DNA of 64,000 bases from Cohnella sp. OV330 (GCF_900112065.1 NZ_FOKE01000016.1:1-64000); one strand, 5' to 3'. Shown: positions 1 through 7,453, numbered from the stretch's first letter. Numbers and translations are program-made. Notes: generated from the sequence alone by a model not told the origin.

Positions 1-219
1 AGCCGTATTTCGAAAAGGGGTTCCAAACGCTTACGCAGAGCGCTGTATGTCGCTGTGCAGTGCGGGCTTAGAAAGGGTGTAAACGAACGGCTAAAAGCCT
101 ATTACGACAAGAAAAGGAAAGAGGGCAAGCCCTACAAGGTAGTCGTGATCGCTTGCGCCAACAAGCTTTTGCATCACGTCCATGCCATCCTCGTAAAAGG
201 CGAGCCCTACAAAGCCTAA
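1..219 (+). CDS. IS110-family transposase, C-terminal end (runs off left edge)
   Basis: The first 72 codons are open from the window edge and end in TAA. The peptide SRISKRGSKRLRRALY followed by a basic stretch (YYDKKRKEGKPYKVVVIACANKL is the general pattern) is the hallmark of the C-terminal Transposase_20 region of IS110/IS1328-type DEDD transposases, which move circular intermediates without long terminal repeats. Only the last part is visible, so whether the element is intact cannot be judged. A hairpin resembling a terminator follows directly. No second copy of the element was seen in the window. Confidence 0.85.
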   Translation, partial: SRISKRGSKRLRRALYVAVQCGLRKGVNERLKAYYDKKRKEGKPYKVVVIACANKLLHHVHAILVKGEPYKA

Positions 220-234
220 ATTCCATATTCACCC

Positions 235-266
235 AGAAGCATCCGCGCCAACGGAGGCTTCTTTGT
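235..266 (+). terminator. Probable terminator after the IS110 transposase
   Basis: Imperfect hairpin AGAAGCATCCG / CGGAGGCTTCT with a six-base loop followed by a short T-rich run. It lies 15 bp past the transposase stop and 30 bp before the next gene. Confidence 0.5.
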
Positions 267-295
267 GTTAGTTCAAAAACAGTATAGCAATAACG

Positions 296-1138
296 ATGCC
301 GCAATCCAACCACATAGGGTTGACAAACATTAGCTGGTTTTTGCGCATACGCCGGGAACGTCTGACACCGGAAGAGGTAGGGTTGATCTCCTATGGACGG
401 CGGCGGACCTCGGGTCTTCGAAGAGAAGAGGTCGCGCAGCTTGCCCATATCGGCACCTCCTGGTACACCTCCCTGGAGCAGGGCCGAAGCGTCAACCCAT
501 CCGAGGATGTGCTGAACAATATCGCCAAGGCTCTGCGGCTGACCGAGGATGAGCGTCGCCATCTTCACCTGCTTGCCAGATCGGATCAGCAGGAGCCGGA
601 GGAAGAAGACCGGGATATCGCCATCGGTTTGAAACGAATGATACAGGCGATGGACCCGCATCCGGCGTTCGTGCTCGGCAGATGTTGGGATTTGCTGCTG
701 TGGAACAGGGCGGCTGAGCTCGTTTTTCATGTACCGTCCTTCTCCGAAGACACGATGCCAAGCTTCAATTGGATGCGGCATCTGTTGACGAGTGACAAGC
801 TGGGGCCCGACGTTATGGACGGAGCGTCCAGAGAGCGCGTCTTGATCGCGCAATTTCGCGCGGATTACGCGCGCTTCCCGAACGATGCGAGGTTTAAGGC
901 GTTAATCGAGGAATTTATGGAGATAAGCCCGCTGTTCCGCGAACTCTGGCCGATGCACGATGTCGAGACGGCGACCGATCACCGCAAGCAGAAGTACGAT
1001 CCCCGCATCGGTGAGATGGCGTTCGAGCATTTAACCCTGCAGCCGCCGACCCATCCGGATTTAAAGGTCATCCTCTTTACGGCGTCGGCGGATACGGCTG
1101 CGCGGTTGCAGAGCTTATTGAATGCAACAACACGCTGA
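296..1138 (+). CDS. XRE-family transcriptional regulator with MmyB-like ligand-binding domain
   Basis: A 280-residue regulator. Residues about 10-85 form an XRE helix-turn-helix of the kind in which the core reads LRREEVAQLAHIGTSWYTSLEQGR; residues about 105-275 match the MmyB-like sensory domain (DPHPAFVLGRCWDLLLWNRAA, then a conserved PLFRELW segment). This architecture is common in Actinobacteria and in Paenibacillus-type Firmicutes and usually controls an adjacent oxidoreductase or drug-response gene. Here the neighbours are an IS110 tail and a convergent GrpB gene, so the target is unknown. The ATG at 296 has no evident ribosome binding site; a TTG at 314 (LTNISWFLR) is an alternative start. 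Confidence 0.85.
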   Translation: MPQSNHIGLTNISWFLRIRRERLTPEEVGLISYGRRRTSGLRREEVAQLAHIGTSWYTSLEQGRSVNPSEDVLNNIAKALRLTEDERRHLHLLARSDQQEPEEEDRDIAIGLKRMIQAMDPHPAFVLGRCWDLLLWNRAAELVFHVPSFSEDTMPSFNWMRHLLTSDKLGPDVMDGASRERVLIAQFRADYARFPNDARFKALIEEFMEISPLFRELWPMHDVETATDHRKQKYDPRIGEMAFEHLTLQPPTHPDLKVILFTASADTAARLQSLLNATTR

Positions 1139-1196
1139 GCCTGCAAACATTCTATTTTTTCTCTAAGTAACTGTCGAGCCGCAACCCGGACCGTCT

Positions 1197-1378
1197 ATCG
1201 TGCAAAGATACACGATCGAGATCGGCTTCCGCACTTCGGCTCGCCTATCTCGCAAAAGTGCAGGATTTTCGCCTCAGTAAGGCGGAATTCTGTTCAGAGA
1301 AGCGGGCTAACGTGCACTTTTGCGCGATAGATCGCCGAAACCAGTTATACCGGACCTGAATGATGTACTTTTGCAGGA
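1197..1378. repeat. Cluster of related inverted repeats around a TGCAAAA core
   Basis: Between the MmyB-like regulator and grpB lie four related palindromic segments: ATCGTG/CACGAT arms at 1197-1216, TATCTCGCAAAAGTGCA at 1246-1262, its near-perfect inverse TGCACTTTTGCGCGATA at 1313-1329, and a further TGTACTTTTGCAGGAT copy near 1363-1378. The 17-base arms differ at one position and could form an 84-nt hairpin with an inner CGCCT/AGGCG stem. No coding potential is apparent. Confidence 0.6.
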
Positions 1379-1392
1379 TGGTACTAGCTCCC

Positions 1393-1902
1393 TTATCGCT
1401 CGGCATACCATGCCAGCGCGAGTTGCTCCATTTCGCTGACGAACGCCTTCTTGGCCGGACTGTAGTCGCTCGTGCGCTCATAGCTTTCAGCCAGCTTTTC
1501 CTTGAACCGGCTGTACCTCGCAGCCTCTGCCGGATGGCACCGCAAGTAATCTCTAAAGATAAGATGCCGTTCGATCTGGGGGTTATCCGTCTGATAAAAA
1601 TGAATGTGATGCGTCCGCGCCTCGCCGCCTTTGCGCAGCAGCCGCCTGCCGGGAATGCCCCATTCTCCCGCGACATCGTACCCGAGTAGGCGCATCCGAT
1701 CGTTATGAAGATCGATCCGGCCGATATCCCGCACGATGCCCATCATATCGATGACGGGCTTGGCCTTCATACCCGGTACCGACGTGCTGCCGAAGTGCTC
1801 GAAGCGCAGGATCTCATCCCCGAAGATCGCACTTAGAAACGCAGCTTCGTCCTCATAAAGCCGCACCCAGTCGCCGCTATAATCGCTGAGCCTAACCTTC
1901 AT
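1393..1902 (-). CDS. GrpB family protein (UPF0157, nucleotidyltransferase fold)
   Basis: 169 residues. The segment FEHFGSTSVPGMKAKPVIDMM (quoted in part) is the GrpB/UPF0157 signature, with the GST-VPG and K-P-hydrophobic-D motif of a nucleotidyltransferase-like active site; the family includes the CoaE-fused GrpB domain of actinobacteria and stand-alone proteins of unknown substrate. The ATG at 1902 is preceded by AGGAGGTG at seven bases, so it is preferred over the TTG one codon upstream. It is transcribed away from the PhyH gene at the end of a possible two-gene run (about 35 bp gap). Specific function unknown. Confidence 0.85.
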   Translation of the reverse strand: MKVRLSDYSGDWVRLYEDEAAFLSAIFGDEILRFEHFGSTSVPGMKAKPVIDMMGIVRDIGRIDLHNDRMRLLGYDVAGEWGIPGRRLLRKGGEARTHHIHFYQTDNPQIERHLIFRDYLRCHPAEAARYSRFKEKLAESYERTSDYSPAKKAFVSEMEQLALAWYAER

Positions 1903-1937
1903 CAAACACCTCCTGGCAGCCGGAGCCTACCATGATC

Positions 1938-2819
1938 CTAAAAGTGCCCGCGCGGTTTTTTCCCGGCCCAGCGTTCGTCGACCTTCTCCAAGGAGGATTG
2001 ATAGCGGGTGTCCACGCTCAGCCGGTACTGGTTCGTCGTGTTCTCCAGCGAGCAATGCATGAGAAACATCCCGAAGATCATCACGTCGCCTGCCCGGTAC
2101 TCGGTCGTCGCCCACTTGCCGCCGTATTTGCTCGTGATGACGAGCGGATCGTCCGTATAGTTGTTCACTTTGTCCCAGTCCGAATCCTTCGTGCCGTAGG
2201 TGCGCTTGAGATCCTCGAACCGGTGCGAGCCCAGGCACATCGTCAGACCGCCCATCGCGTAGCTGATGTTGCCGATCGGGGACCAGACGGTGTACAGGTT
2301 GTGCGTGCCGCGTCCCATGTATACGATGTCATAGTGCGCGCCCGTGTAGTCGCCCTTGCCGACCGCGCGCAGCCATTTGTAATTATAGGTCAGCGACTTC
2401 TCGCCGAACAACTGATCGAAAAAACCCATAATGCGCGGGCCGTTCAGCACGTCCAGCAGCTCCGGCAGATCCTCGTTCGTACCGCCGAAAAACAGCGTTC
2501 GGCTGCCGTCCGCCATGACCCCGTCCTCGAGCAGGGTGTCCCTGTCGAGCTTACCCATCTTCTCCATTTTGCGCAGCACCGCGCGCCTGGCGTTCAGCAC
2601 CTCCTCGCGATCGTGGAAGTCGCGCAGCAGCAAATAGCCGTCCTCCGCAATCCTCGCGCGCAGGGCGTCGAAGTCATGCCTAATATCGTTCGAATCCCTC
2701 AGCTCCGTCAGATGCTCCCCGCCGAGCTCCAGCTCCCGGCTCCCTACTTTTACCAGCACGCGTGTCTCACTCCAATCGTCGATTGTAGCTTCAGTATAGG
2801 GAGAGACCGCGCATCCTTC
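1938..2819 (-). CDS. Phytanoyl-CoA dioxygenase (PhyH) family protein
   Basis: About 293 residues with the double-stranded beta-helix of Fe(II)/2-oxoglutarate oxygenases: a central GAHYDIVYMGRGT segment supplies the H-x-D iron ligands and a C-terminal region ending DVMIFGMFLMHCSLENTTNQYRLSVDTRYQ (in part) supplies the distal His and the Arg that holds 2-oxoglutarate. Substrate unknown; in paenibacilli such genes sit beside AraC regulators and act on sugar or lipid derivatives. A divergent AraC gene begins 70 bp away. The start is uncertain: ATG at 2819 lacks a good ribosome binding site, while a GTG at 2759 has GGAG upstream and lies just after a TATACT box, so a shorter protein is possible. 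Confidence 0.85.
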   Translation of the reverse strand, partial: EGCAVSPYTEATIDDWSETRVLVKVGSRELELGGEHLTELRDSNDIRHDFDALRARIAEDGYLLLRDFHDREEVLNARRAVLRKMEKMGKLDRDTLLEDGVMADGSRTLFFGGTNEDLPELLDVLNGPRIMGFFDQLFGEKSLTYNYKWLRAVGKGDYTGAHYDIVYMGRGTHNLYTVWSPIGNISYAMGGLTMCLGSHRFEDLKRTYGTKDSDWDKVNNYTDDPLVITSKYGGKWATTEYRAGDVMIFGMFLMHCSLENTTNQYRLSVDTRYQSSLEKVDERWAGKKPRGHF

Positions 2820-2887
2820 CATTGAAGGTCGTCGCGAATGCATGTATAATCGTACAAATGTTTATGTGGAAGAGAGGCGGCGGGACG

Positions 2888-3694
2888 ATGGTCACGACGG
2901 ATATTCCTTACGAAATGGACGAGGGCTTTGTCGCTCCGGCTTTCCGCTTCCAGTCCATCTGGAAGGTCGCCGCGAACGATGCCTACCAGGTGTCCAAGCC
3001 GCACGGCTTCCTGAGCGCGGGCCTCTTCGTCACCTACGAAGGAAAGGGGAGCATCATGTACGGGGATACAAGCGCAGTGATGGAGGCGGGTACCTACCTC
3101 CTCGTCTCGGGCGACATCCCGTGCTCGTATCGCTGCCTGGACGGCGATTGGAAATTCTACTTCATTCACTTCGATCCGCTGGACGTGGCCGCCCAGCTCG
3201 GACTCGTTGCCTGGCGGCCGGTATCAACCGGGCGCATCTCGGACGCTGTCCGGTTGTGCGAGCGCTTGATTGACAGCCTGATCCTCCAGCCTGCGGGCTA
3301 CGGCATGGCCGTGCATCTGACCGCGCAGGAGCTGCTGCATCTGTTCGCGCAGGAGCGCTCCGCCTACGGCCGCAGCCGCCATCCGGAGCTCGACGATATT
3401 CTGTACCGGATGCACAAGCAGATCGGTGCGTCGGTGCCGGTGGACGACTACGTCCGGCTGAGCGGCTTGTCGCGCACGGCCTTCTATATGCGCTTCCGCG
3501 AGCGGACCGGCATGTCGCCCACGCAGTACGTGCAGGAGCTGAAGCTTGCCTCGGCAAAGGCAACGCTGGAGACCACCAACGCGACAGTCAAGGAGATTGC
3601 CGCATCGTTGCGCTTCTATGATGAGTTTCATTTTTCGCGGTTGTTCAAGAGAAGGTATGGGGTGGCGCCGAGTGCTTATCGGCGGGGCTTGTAG
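2888..3694 (+). CDS. AraC family transcriptional regulator (cupin + HTH_18)
   Basis: About 268 residues from the ATG at 2888, which has AGAGAGG upstream; the open frame extends further but the extra residues look non-coding. Residues 10-130 form an AraC-type sugar-binding cupin (GKGSIMYGDTSAVMEAGTYLL, in part); the last 100 residues carry two helix-turn-helix motifs (VRLSGLSRTAFYMRFRERTG; VKEIAASLRFYDEFHFSRLF, then RRYGVAPSAYRR). It is divergent from the PhyH dioxygenase gene, the likely target. A strong terminator follows. Confidence 0.9.
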   Translation: MVTTDIPYEMDEGFVAPAFRFQSIWKVAANDAYQVSKPHGFLSAGLFVTYEGKGSIMYGDTSAVMEAGTYLLVSGDIPCSYRCLDGDWKFYFIHFDPLDVAAQLGLVAWRPVSTGRISDAVRLCERLIDSLILQPAGYGMAVHLTAQELLHLFAQERSAYGRSRHPELDDILYRMHKQIGASVPVDDYVRLSGLSRTAFYMRFRERTGMSPTQYVQELKLASAKATLETTNATVKEIAASLRFYDEFHFSRLFKRRYGVAPSAYRRGL

Positions 3695-3701
3695 AGGGCG
3701 G

Positions 3702-3740
3702 AAAACCCGCCCGGGCTGTGGGGCTGGGGCGGGTTTTGTT
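3702..3740 (+). terminator. Rho-independent terminator after the AraC gene
   Basis: AAAACCCGCCC and GGGGCGGGTTTT form a GC-rich stem with a T run. It marks the boundary to the AT-rich patch that follows. Confidence 0.85.
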
Positions 3741-4024
3741 GTTGACCGCGCAGTCAATCAACAGATCACGGAAACGATGAAAGTATGGCAAAAAAGGAAT
3801 CAGCGACAAGTTTAAAAGATGCAGAATAGTTATCACGTAGATTCATTGCAGACAGGATTGTTTCCGCACTCAACGAATATGTAAAATATTGATACTTTTT
3901 AGAAGTGTGTAAATAAGACCTAAGCCAACTTATTAAACATCTAAAGGAGCTATTAAGATAAAACACTTATTCAAATTTTTATTGTTTTAGCGATCATCAT
4001 CTTTATTTCCATTTCTTCTATCTC

Positions 4025-4342
4025 TTGCGAAATTTAAAAGTAGCATCTAAATTCAAGGTGATCCTTGCACTTGCAGAAACCCTCGTTTTAGTCATCATAG
4101 CTTTATCTTTTGAAGCCATCATGTATAAATTACATACGAACTCAATAAATCTCGGCGTATTAGTAGGTCAAATCTTTGTTCTCTTATTTAGCTGGATTAC
4201 GAATGCAATCGTATTTATCGTCTTCAATCTATATTATCGCTCTCCTTTGGCTGGAAGTCAGATCACAATGACCAAGATGAAGGGCTTCCTTCTGCTTTAC
4301 ATGAAATCCAGTATATATAATATGATGAGGTGCTCCAGATGA
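4025..4342 (+). CDS. Small hypothetical membrane protein, possibly degraded
   Basis: About 105 residues with two hydrophobic segments (around residues 10-30 and 45-70) and a basic C-terminus. The frame opens only with a TTG and no ribosome binding site. Immediately upstream, after an AAAGGAG at about 3943, an ATA codon in a different frame begins a short hydrophobic reading frame (KTLIQIFIVLAIIIF) that stops just before this ORF. The picture suits a gene that lost its start and suffered a frameshift, but it may be chance. It overlaps the next gene by four bases. AT-rich, unlike most of the window. Confidence 0.35.
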   Translation: MRNLKVASKFKVILALAETLVLVIIALSFEAIMYKLHTNSINLGVLVGQIFVLLFSWITNAIVFIVFNLYYRSPLAGSQITMTKMKGFLLLYMKSSIYNMMRCSR

Positions 4343-4857
4343 GTGAGTTTAGTGCAAGCTATCATTTAAAAGCTAAGGATAGGGAACAAGCGATAAAGCT
4401 CATTAAGGACTCTGGCCATCAGGGATTTGTATTTAACGAAATGAATGGATGGGTTACTTTCCTCATAAAAGGGCAGGTTTTTGATATCAGTGAGTCCGTC
4501 ATTCAGCATAATCCCGGACTGCTCGTTCATTATACTTACGCAGAGGATCATGGATGGGAGTTTAGAGTGTTTGAAAAGGATCGCGTCGTTTTTGAGTACA
4601 CCTGCGATTGGACGGATGAGATCCATATCGAAAAAAATAGGTTCAATTTAGATGTGATTAAAGAAATGATCTCGTCTCAAGGCCATGAAGCGAGTGACTT
4701 AGAAGAAATTTTTGATATCCATGAATTTGATTTCGAGCATTCACCAGCCTATCAACTAGCAGAAAAAATCGGATTGGTTCACTATGAATGGCTATCGGCA
4801 GACTATATAAGCAGTGACGATGATTTGGAAGAGAGAGGTCTGATCCTCGTAGAATAG
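4339..4857 (+). CDS. Hypothetical soluble protein
   Basis: 172 residues, acidic, no membrane segment or signal peptide, no recognised domain. The ATG at 4339 has GAGGTG five bases upstream, which is why it is preferred. The stop codon overlaps the GTG start of the following RDD protein (TAGTG), so the two are probably translationally coupled. Codon use and base composition are AT-rich like both flanking ORFs. Function unknown; the C-terminal third is rich in Asp/Glu. Confidence 0.7.
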   Translation: MSEFSASYHLKAKDREQAIKLIKDSGHQGFVFNEMNGWVTFLIKGQVFDISESVIQHNPGLLVHYTYAEDHGWEFRVFEKDRVVFEYTCDWTDEIHIEKNRFNLDVIKEMISSQGHEASDLEEIFDIHEFDFEHSPAYQLAEKIGLVHYEWLSADYISSDDDLEERGLILVE

Positions 4858-5840
4858 TGTTAGTCTCAAAGAGGTGGGAATCAATCAAACCTAATTATGA
4901 TGATCCTGGTCTGTCTATTACAATGGGCACCCAGCTCCGAAGTGAAGTAGAACGTCAGTTGTTGAGGGAATTGCTTCTTCACCATAAGTTTGAGCATAGA
5001 TTGTATTTTGACTGGTCCGAGAGTTGTATAGAAGGAAAGTCGTTACATTTTTTAGACGGCTCTTTAGATAGATATTCAGGAATCAGTATTTATGATGAAA
5101 ACAATGAATTCGTTGCAGACGGTTGGATGGATTTTGACTTCGATCCTAGTTCCAATCAATTGTCTGTTTACTGGATATTCCTGGATATTTACTTGAATGG
5201 ACAAAAAATAAAAACGATTCAAAATGATGAAAAACCAATTAGCGAGGAACATCCGATGGAAACAACCCAGGAAAACGAATTTATTTACTTTGGTTTCTGG
5301 AAACGCGTATTAATGAGAATAATCGATTTTGGAATCATCTTTATTCCGATTGGTCTCTTATACCGTTCTGCAGTTCATGTATCCGTTCAAATGAATTCTA
5401 TTGTACCGTATATCCTTATGTGGCTCGTTACATCCGCATATTATGTCCTGACCATTTCAATCTTTGGAGGAACCCCTGGAAAGTTAATCTTGAAGGCCAA
5501 AGTCGTAGATCATTCAGGGAATAGACTCTCGTTTTATAAATCGCTACTCAGAAGTATATTTTATATTTTATATGCGGTAACCATGATTTTTGCATTCAGC
5601 AGCTCGAACTTTAAACCTATAAACGCTCCATTTGACGTCATCGCCCAGCTCATAGGAGTCGTAACGATATTATCGGATTTGGTTGTTTTGTTTAATCGCA
5701 GGAAGAAAGCTTTGCATGATTATATCGCAGGCAGCGTGGTTATTAAGCAGCCATTCTTTCAAAAAAAGGATCTCGCTTTGTCGAAAAAACGACCGTTAAG
5801 CGGTGGGCGGGACTATGCCTTTGGAGAGATAAAGAGATAG
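4857..5840 (+). CDS. RDD-family membrane protein with N-terminal soluble domain
   Basis: 327 residues. Residues about 1-140 are soluble and resemble no family I can name (FDWSESCIEGKSLHF, then YDENNEFVADGWMDF). Residues about 145-300 are an RDD domain: FWKRVLMRIIDFGIIFIP carries the Arg-Asp pair, followed by three to four hydrophobic helices, FGGTPGKLILKAKVVD and a final KALHDYIAGSVVI, all typical. RDD proteins are proposed ion-handling membrane proteins. The GTG start overlaps the preceding stop. A strong terminator follows at 5870. Confidence 0.8.
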   Translation: MLVSKRWESIKPNYDDPGLSITMGTQLRSEVERQLLRELLLHHKFEHRLYFDWSESCIEGKSLHFLDGSLDRYSGISIYDENNEFVADGWMDFDFDPSSNQLSVYWIFLDIYLNGQKIKTIQNDEKPISEEHPMETTQENEFIYFGFWKRVLMRIIDFGIIFIPIGLLYRSAVHVSVQMNSIVPYILMWLVTSAYYVLTISIFGGTPGKLILKAKVVDHSGNRLSFYKSLLRSIFYILYAVTMIFAFSSSNFKPINAPFDVIAQLIGVVTILSDLVVLFNRRKKALHDYIAGSVVIKQPFFQKKDLALSKKRPLSGGRDYAFGEIKR

Positions 5841-5869
5841 CGGGCACGCACTGTATTTTAAAAAACCAA

Positions 5870-5915
5870 GGGCGGGCGTTCACTTATCGTGAACGGACCC
5901 GCCCCTTATTTTTTC
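5870..5915. terminator. Strong, probably bidirectional terminator
   Basis: GGGCGGGCGTTCAC and GTGAACGGACCCGCCC form a long stem with an A run on the left and a T run on the right. It closes the AT-rich operon. Confidence 0.85.
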
Positions 5916-5944
5916 TGTACCGCGCACCTTACATTAACGCCCCG

Positions 5945-6040
5945 TTAGAGGCTCGTCACCGCCGTTCCCGCCATCAGATCGGTCAACGCACCCCGGATAA
6001 CCGAGGCCGGAATGGCAAATCCGATGCATGGACCTCCAAC
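5945..6040 (-). pseudogene. C-terminal relic of an HtrA-like serine protease
   Basis: Read on the minus strand, 31 codons ending in TAA give VGGPCIGFAIPASVIRGALT followed by DLMAGTAVTSL. The GFAIP element matches the end of the trypsin-like domain of HtrA/DegP proteins, where it precedes the PDZ linker. The frame is stopped by TAG directly upstream (6041-6043) and no catalytic His-Asp-Ser region is present nearby, so this is a fragment. It lies between the RDD operon and the toxin locus, in a stretch (5841-6427) with no other gene. Confidence 0.55.
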
Positions 6041-6304
6041 CTAAATTTGAGCTTAAATGAGTCTGAAAGGTTCCTGAAAGATAAGCAATAACTTTGAGCA
6101 GGTTGGCTATGTATTATGAAGCCACATGACTTGGATATCGATTGAACTCCTCGTCGCCACACTGCCGGCCACATATCTGGCAAGCTGGAAGCTTTAAAAC
6201 TAGAGATGATAAAATAAAAGGAAAATGTTTGGAGGGATCCAACGTGATGTGGGAATGACGATATTCCAGGTGGCATAACAGTATAATACGTGTATAATAA
6301 GTAT

Positions 6305-6437
6305 AAGATAAAATAAGAAGCCAGTGCCGCCAGCACTGACTTCCTGCACAACCGCTTCGGCGGGGTGCCTCCAGTCGATCGACCGAAGAAATGACCCGTT
6401 AACCCGTGGCGAGCAACCTAGGGCGGGTCATTTTCTT
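6305..6437 (+). ncRNA. Predicted antisense RNA antitoxin to the BsrE-like toxin
   Basis: Inferred plus-strand RNA of about 130 nt. Two TATAAT boxes lie at 6282-6287 and 6293-6298, although their -35 matches are weak. The transcript would begin with a strong hairpin (GAAG-CAGTGC / GCACTG-CTTC arms, 6317-6343) and end at the shared terminator at 6388-6437. Its 3' part is complementary to the 3' part of the toxin mRNA over about 50 nt, the arrangement known for txpA/RatA and bsrE/SR5 of Bacillus subtilis. Exact ends are estimates. Confidence 0.55.
6388..6437. terminator. Bidirectional terminator shared by toxin mRNA and antisense RNA
   Basis: AATGACCCG (6390-6398) and CGGGTCATT (6424-6432) pair; TTTTCTTTT follows on the plus strand and TTTCTTCGG on the minus strand. 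The right arm overlaps the toxin stop codon. Confidence 0.75.
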
Positions 6438-6508
6438 TTATTCAGGTAAGTAAGCAACGCCAGGATAAACATACCAAGCATCATTACTTCCTGAAAAGAA
6501 AATGTCAT
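6428..6508 (-). CDS. BsrE/TxpA-like hydrophobic toxin of a type I toxin-antitoxin system
   Basis: A 26-codon ORF, ATG at 6508, TGA at 6428. The peptide starts MTFSFQEVMMLGM and ends FILALLTYLNKRK: one membrane helix with a basic tail. The pattern FQ..MML....FI.ALLTY..K closely follows Bacillus subtilis BsrE as I recall it, and the family is often annotated as putative holin-like toxin. The ribosome binding site GGAGGTGAG is ideal but lies in the right arm of a CCTCC-AGATC-GGAGG hairpin, which would hide it until the mRNA is processed or unfolded, as in other type I toxins. An extended -10 (TGGTATACT) lies about 57 bp upstream. Expected to depolarise the membrane when overproduced; that role is family knowledge, not shown here. 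Confidence 0.8.
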   Translation of the reverse strand: MTFSFQEVMMLGMFILALLTYLNKRK

Positions 6509-6564
6509 AGCCTCACCTCCGATCTGGAGGCGGACTACCCCGGCTAGGCGAGTTGTACTGGATT

Positions 6565-6592
6565 AGTATACCATTTTTTCCTCCTTGCATAA
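6565..6592 (-). promoter_or_regulatory. Promoter of the type I toxin gene
   Basis: On the minus strand, TATACT occupies 6570-6565 and is preceded by TGG, giving an extended -10; a poor -35 (TTATGC) lies 16 bp upstream. Transcription would begin near 6557, leaving a roughly 50-nt leader that contains the hairpin hiding the ribosome binding site. Confidence 0.6.
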
Positions 6593-6640
6593 ATCAAAAA
6601 GAGAGGCTTAATCCGTAAGCCGCTTAGGGTCTAATCATCC

Positions 6641-7351
6641 TCACCAAGCAAATACGCCCTTCTCATCCAAAAACTCACCATTATGGCGCTGCCCATCTGT
6701 CGCATAGCCCACAATAATCGCAGCGGCAGCTTCCTTCGACTTCCCGCCGACGGCATTGCCGTTCAGATCGGTTGTCGTGAATCCAGGCGTCACCGCAAAC
6801 ACCTGTGCGCCGCTGTCGCGGACTTCATAAGCCATCGACAGCGTCATGGCGTTGTTGGCCGTCTTGGACGAGTTGTAGTCGAAGGCGTTTAACGTGAACG
6901 CTGCATTTTGCATATGGTCCAGGGAAGCCATGTCGGTCGAAACGTTGACGACGGTGCCTTCGTTCGCTTTGATGAGCGGGAAAAGGCGTTGGTTCAGGCG
7001 GAAGGTGCCGAAGAAGTTGACTTCAAAGGCGTTGCGCAGGTCTTCCTCTTTGGTATCGGTAAAGGAGCGGGAGAACGCGCCAGGCATGCCGGCGTTGTTG
7101 ATCAGCAGCTTCAGCTCCGAATGGTTCCCGTTGATCGTATCGGCGGCCTGTTCGATGGACTTCAAATCGTTCATGTCGATCGCTATAAACTCGACGTCCA
7201 GCCCTTTGGCAGCCAGCTCGGCGACAGCCGTTTCGCCCAACTCTGCGCTACGCGCGCCAAGGAGAACTTTCCAGCCTGCCTCGCCCAACTGCTTCACGAT
7301 CTCGAATCCGATTCCTTTATTTGCGCCGGTGACGAATGCGGTCTTTTTCAT
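6641..7351 (-). CDS. Short-chain dehydrogenase/reductase (SDR)
   Basis: 236 residues. Classical SDR: cofactor motif TGANKGIG at residues 8-15, NNAG structural motif, active-site Ser in VNVSTDMAS and the YNSSK catalytic Tyr-Lys pair near residues 158-162. The ARSAEL segment after the second strand suggests NADP(H). Close relatives are annotated as carbonyl-reductase-like oxidoreductases; the substrate cannot be told. It is divergent from a MerR-type regulator and its promoter has the long spacer typical of MerR control, so it is the probable target of that regulator. Confidence 0.9.
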   Translation of the reverse strand: MKKTAFVTGANKGIGFEIVKQLGEAGWKVLLGARSAELGETAVAELAAKGLDVEFIAIDMNDLKSIEQAADTINGNHSELKLLINNAGMPGAFSRSFTDTKEEDLRNAFEVNFFGTFRLNQRLFPLIKANEGTVVNVSTDMASLDHMQNAAFTLNAFDYNSSKTANNAMTLSMAYEVRDSGAQVFAVTPGFTTTDLNGNAVGGKSKEAAAAIIVGYATDGQRHNGEFLDEKGVFAW

Positions 7352-7393
7352 GCGAATCCCTCTTTCGTAAGTTGATTGCCTTTCATGATTGTT

Positions 7394-7424
7394 AAGTTAC
7401 TATGCTACACTTAGTGTAGGTCAA
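7394..7424 (-). promoter_or_regulatory. MerR-type promoter/operator between SDR and merR-like genes
   Basis: On the minus strand a TTGACC -35 (7424-7419) and a TAACTT -10 (7399-7394) are separated by 19 bp, over-long as in MerR-activated promoters. The spacer holds a perfect dyad CTACAC-TTA-GTGTAG (7405-7419). The site would drive the SDR gene and may also repress the regulator. Confidence 0.65.
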
Positions 7425-7453
7425 CCACGAATTTTATATAAGCGAGGATGCGT

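Noticed and set aside
5983-6351. Minus-strand ORF of 122 codons
   Set aside because: No ribosome binding site, crosses the HtrA relic in another frame and the antisense RNA promoter.
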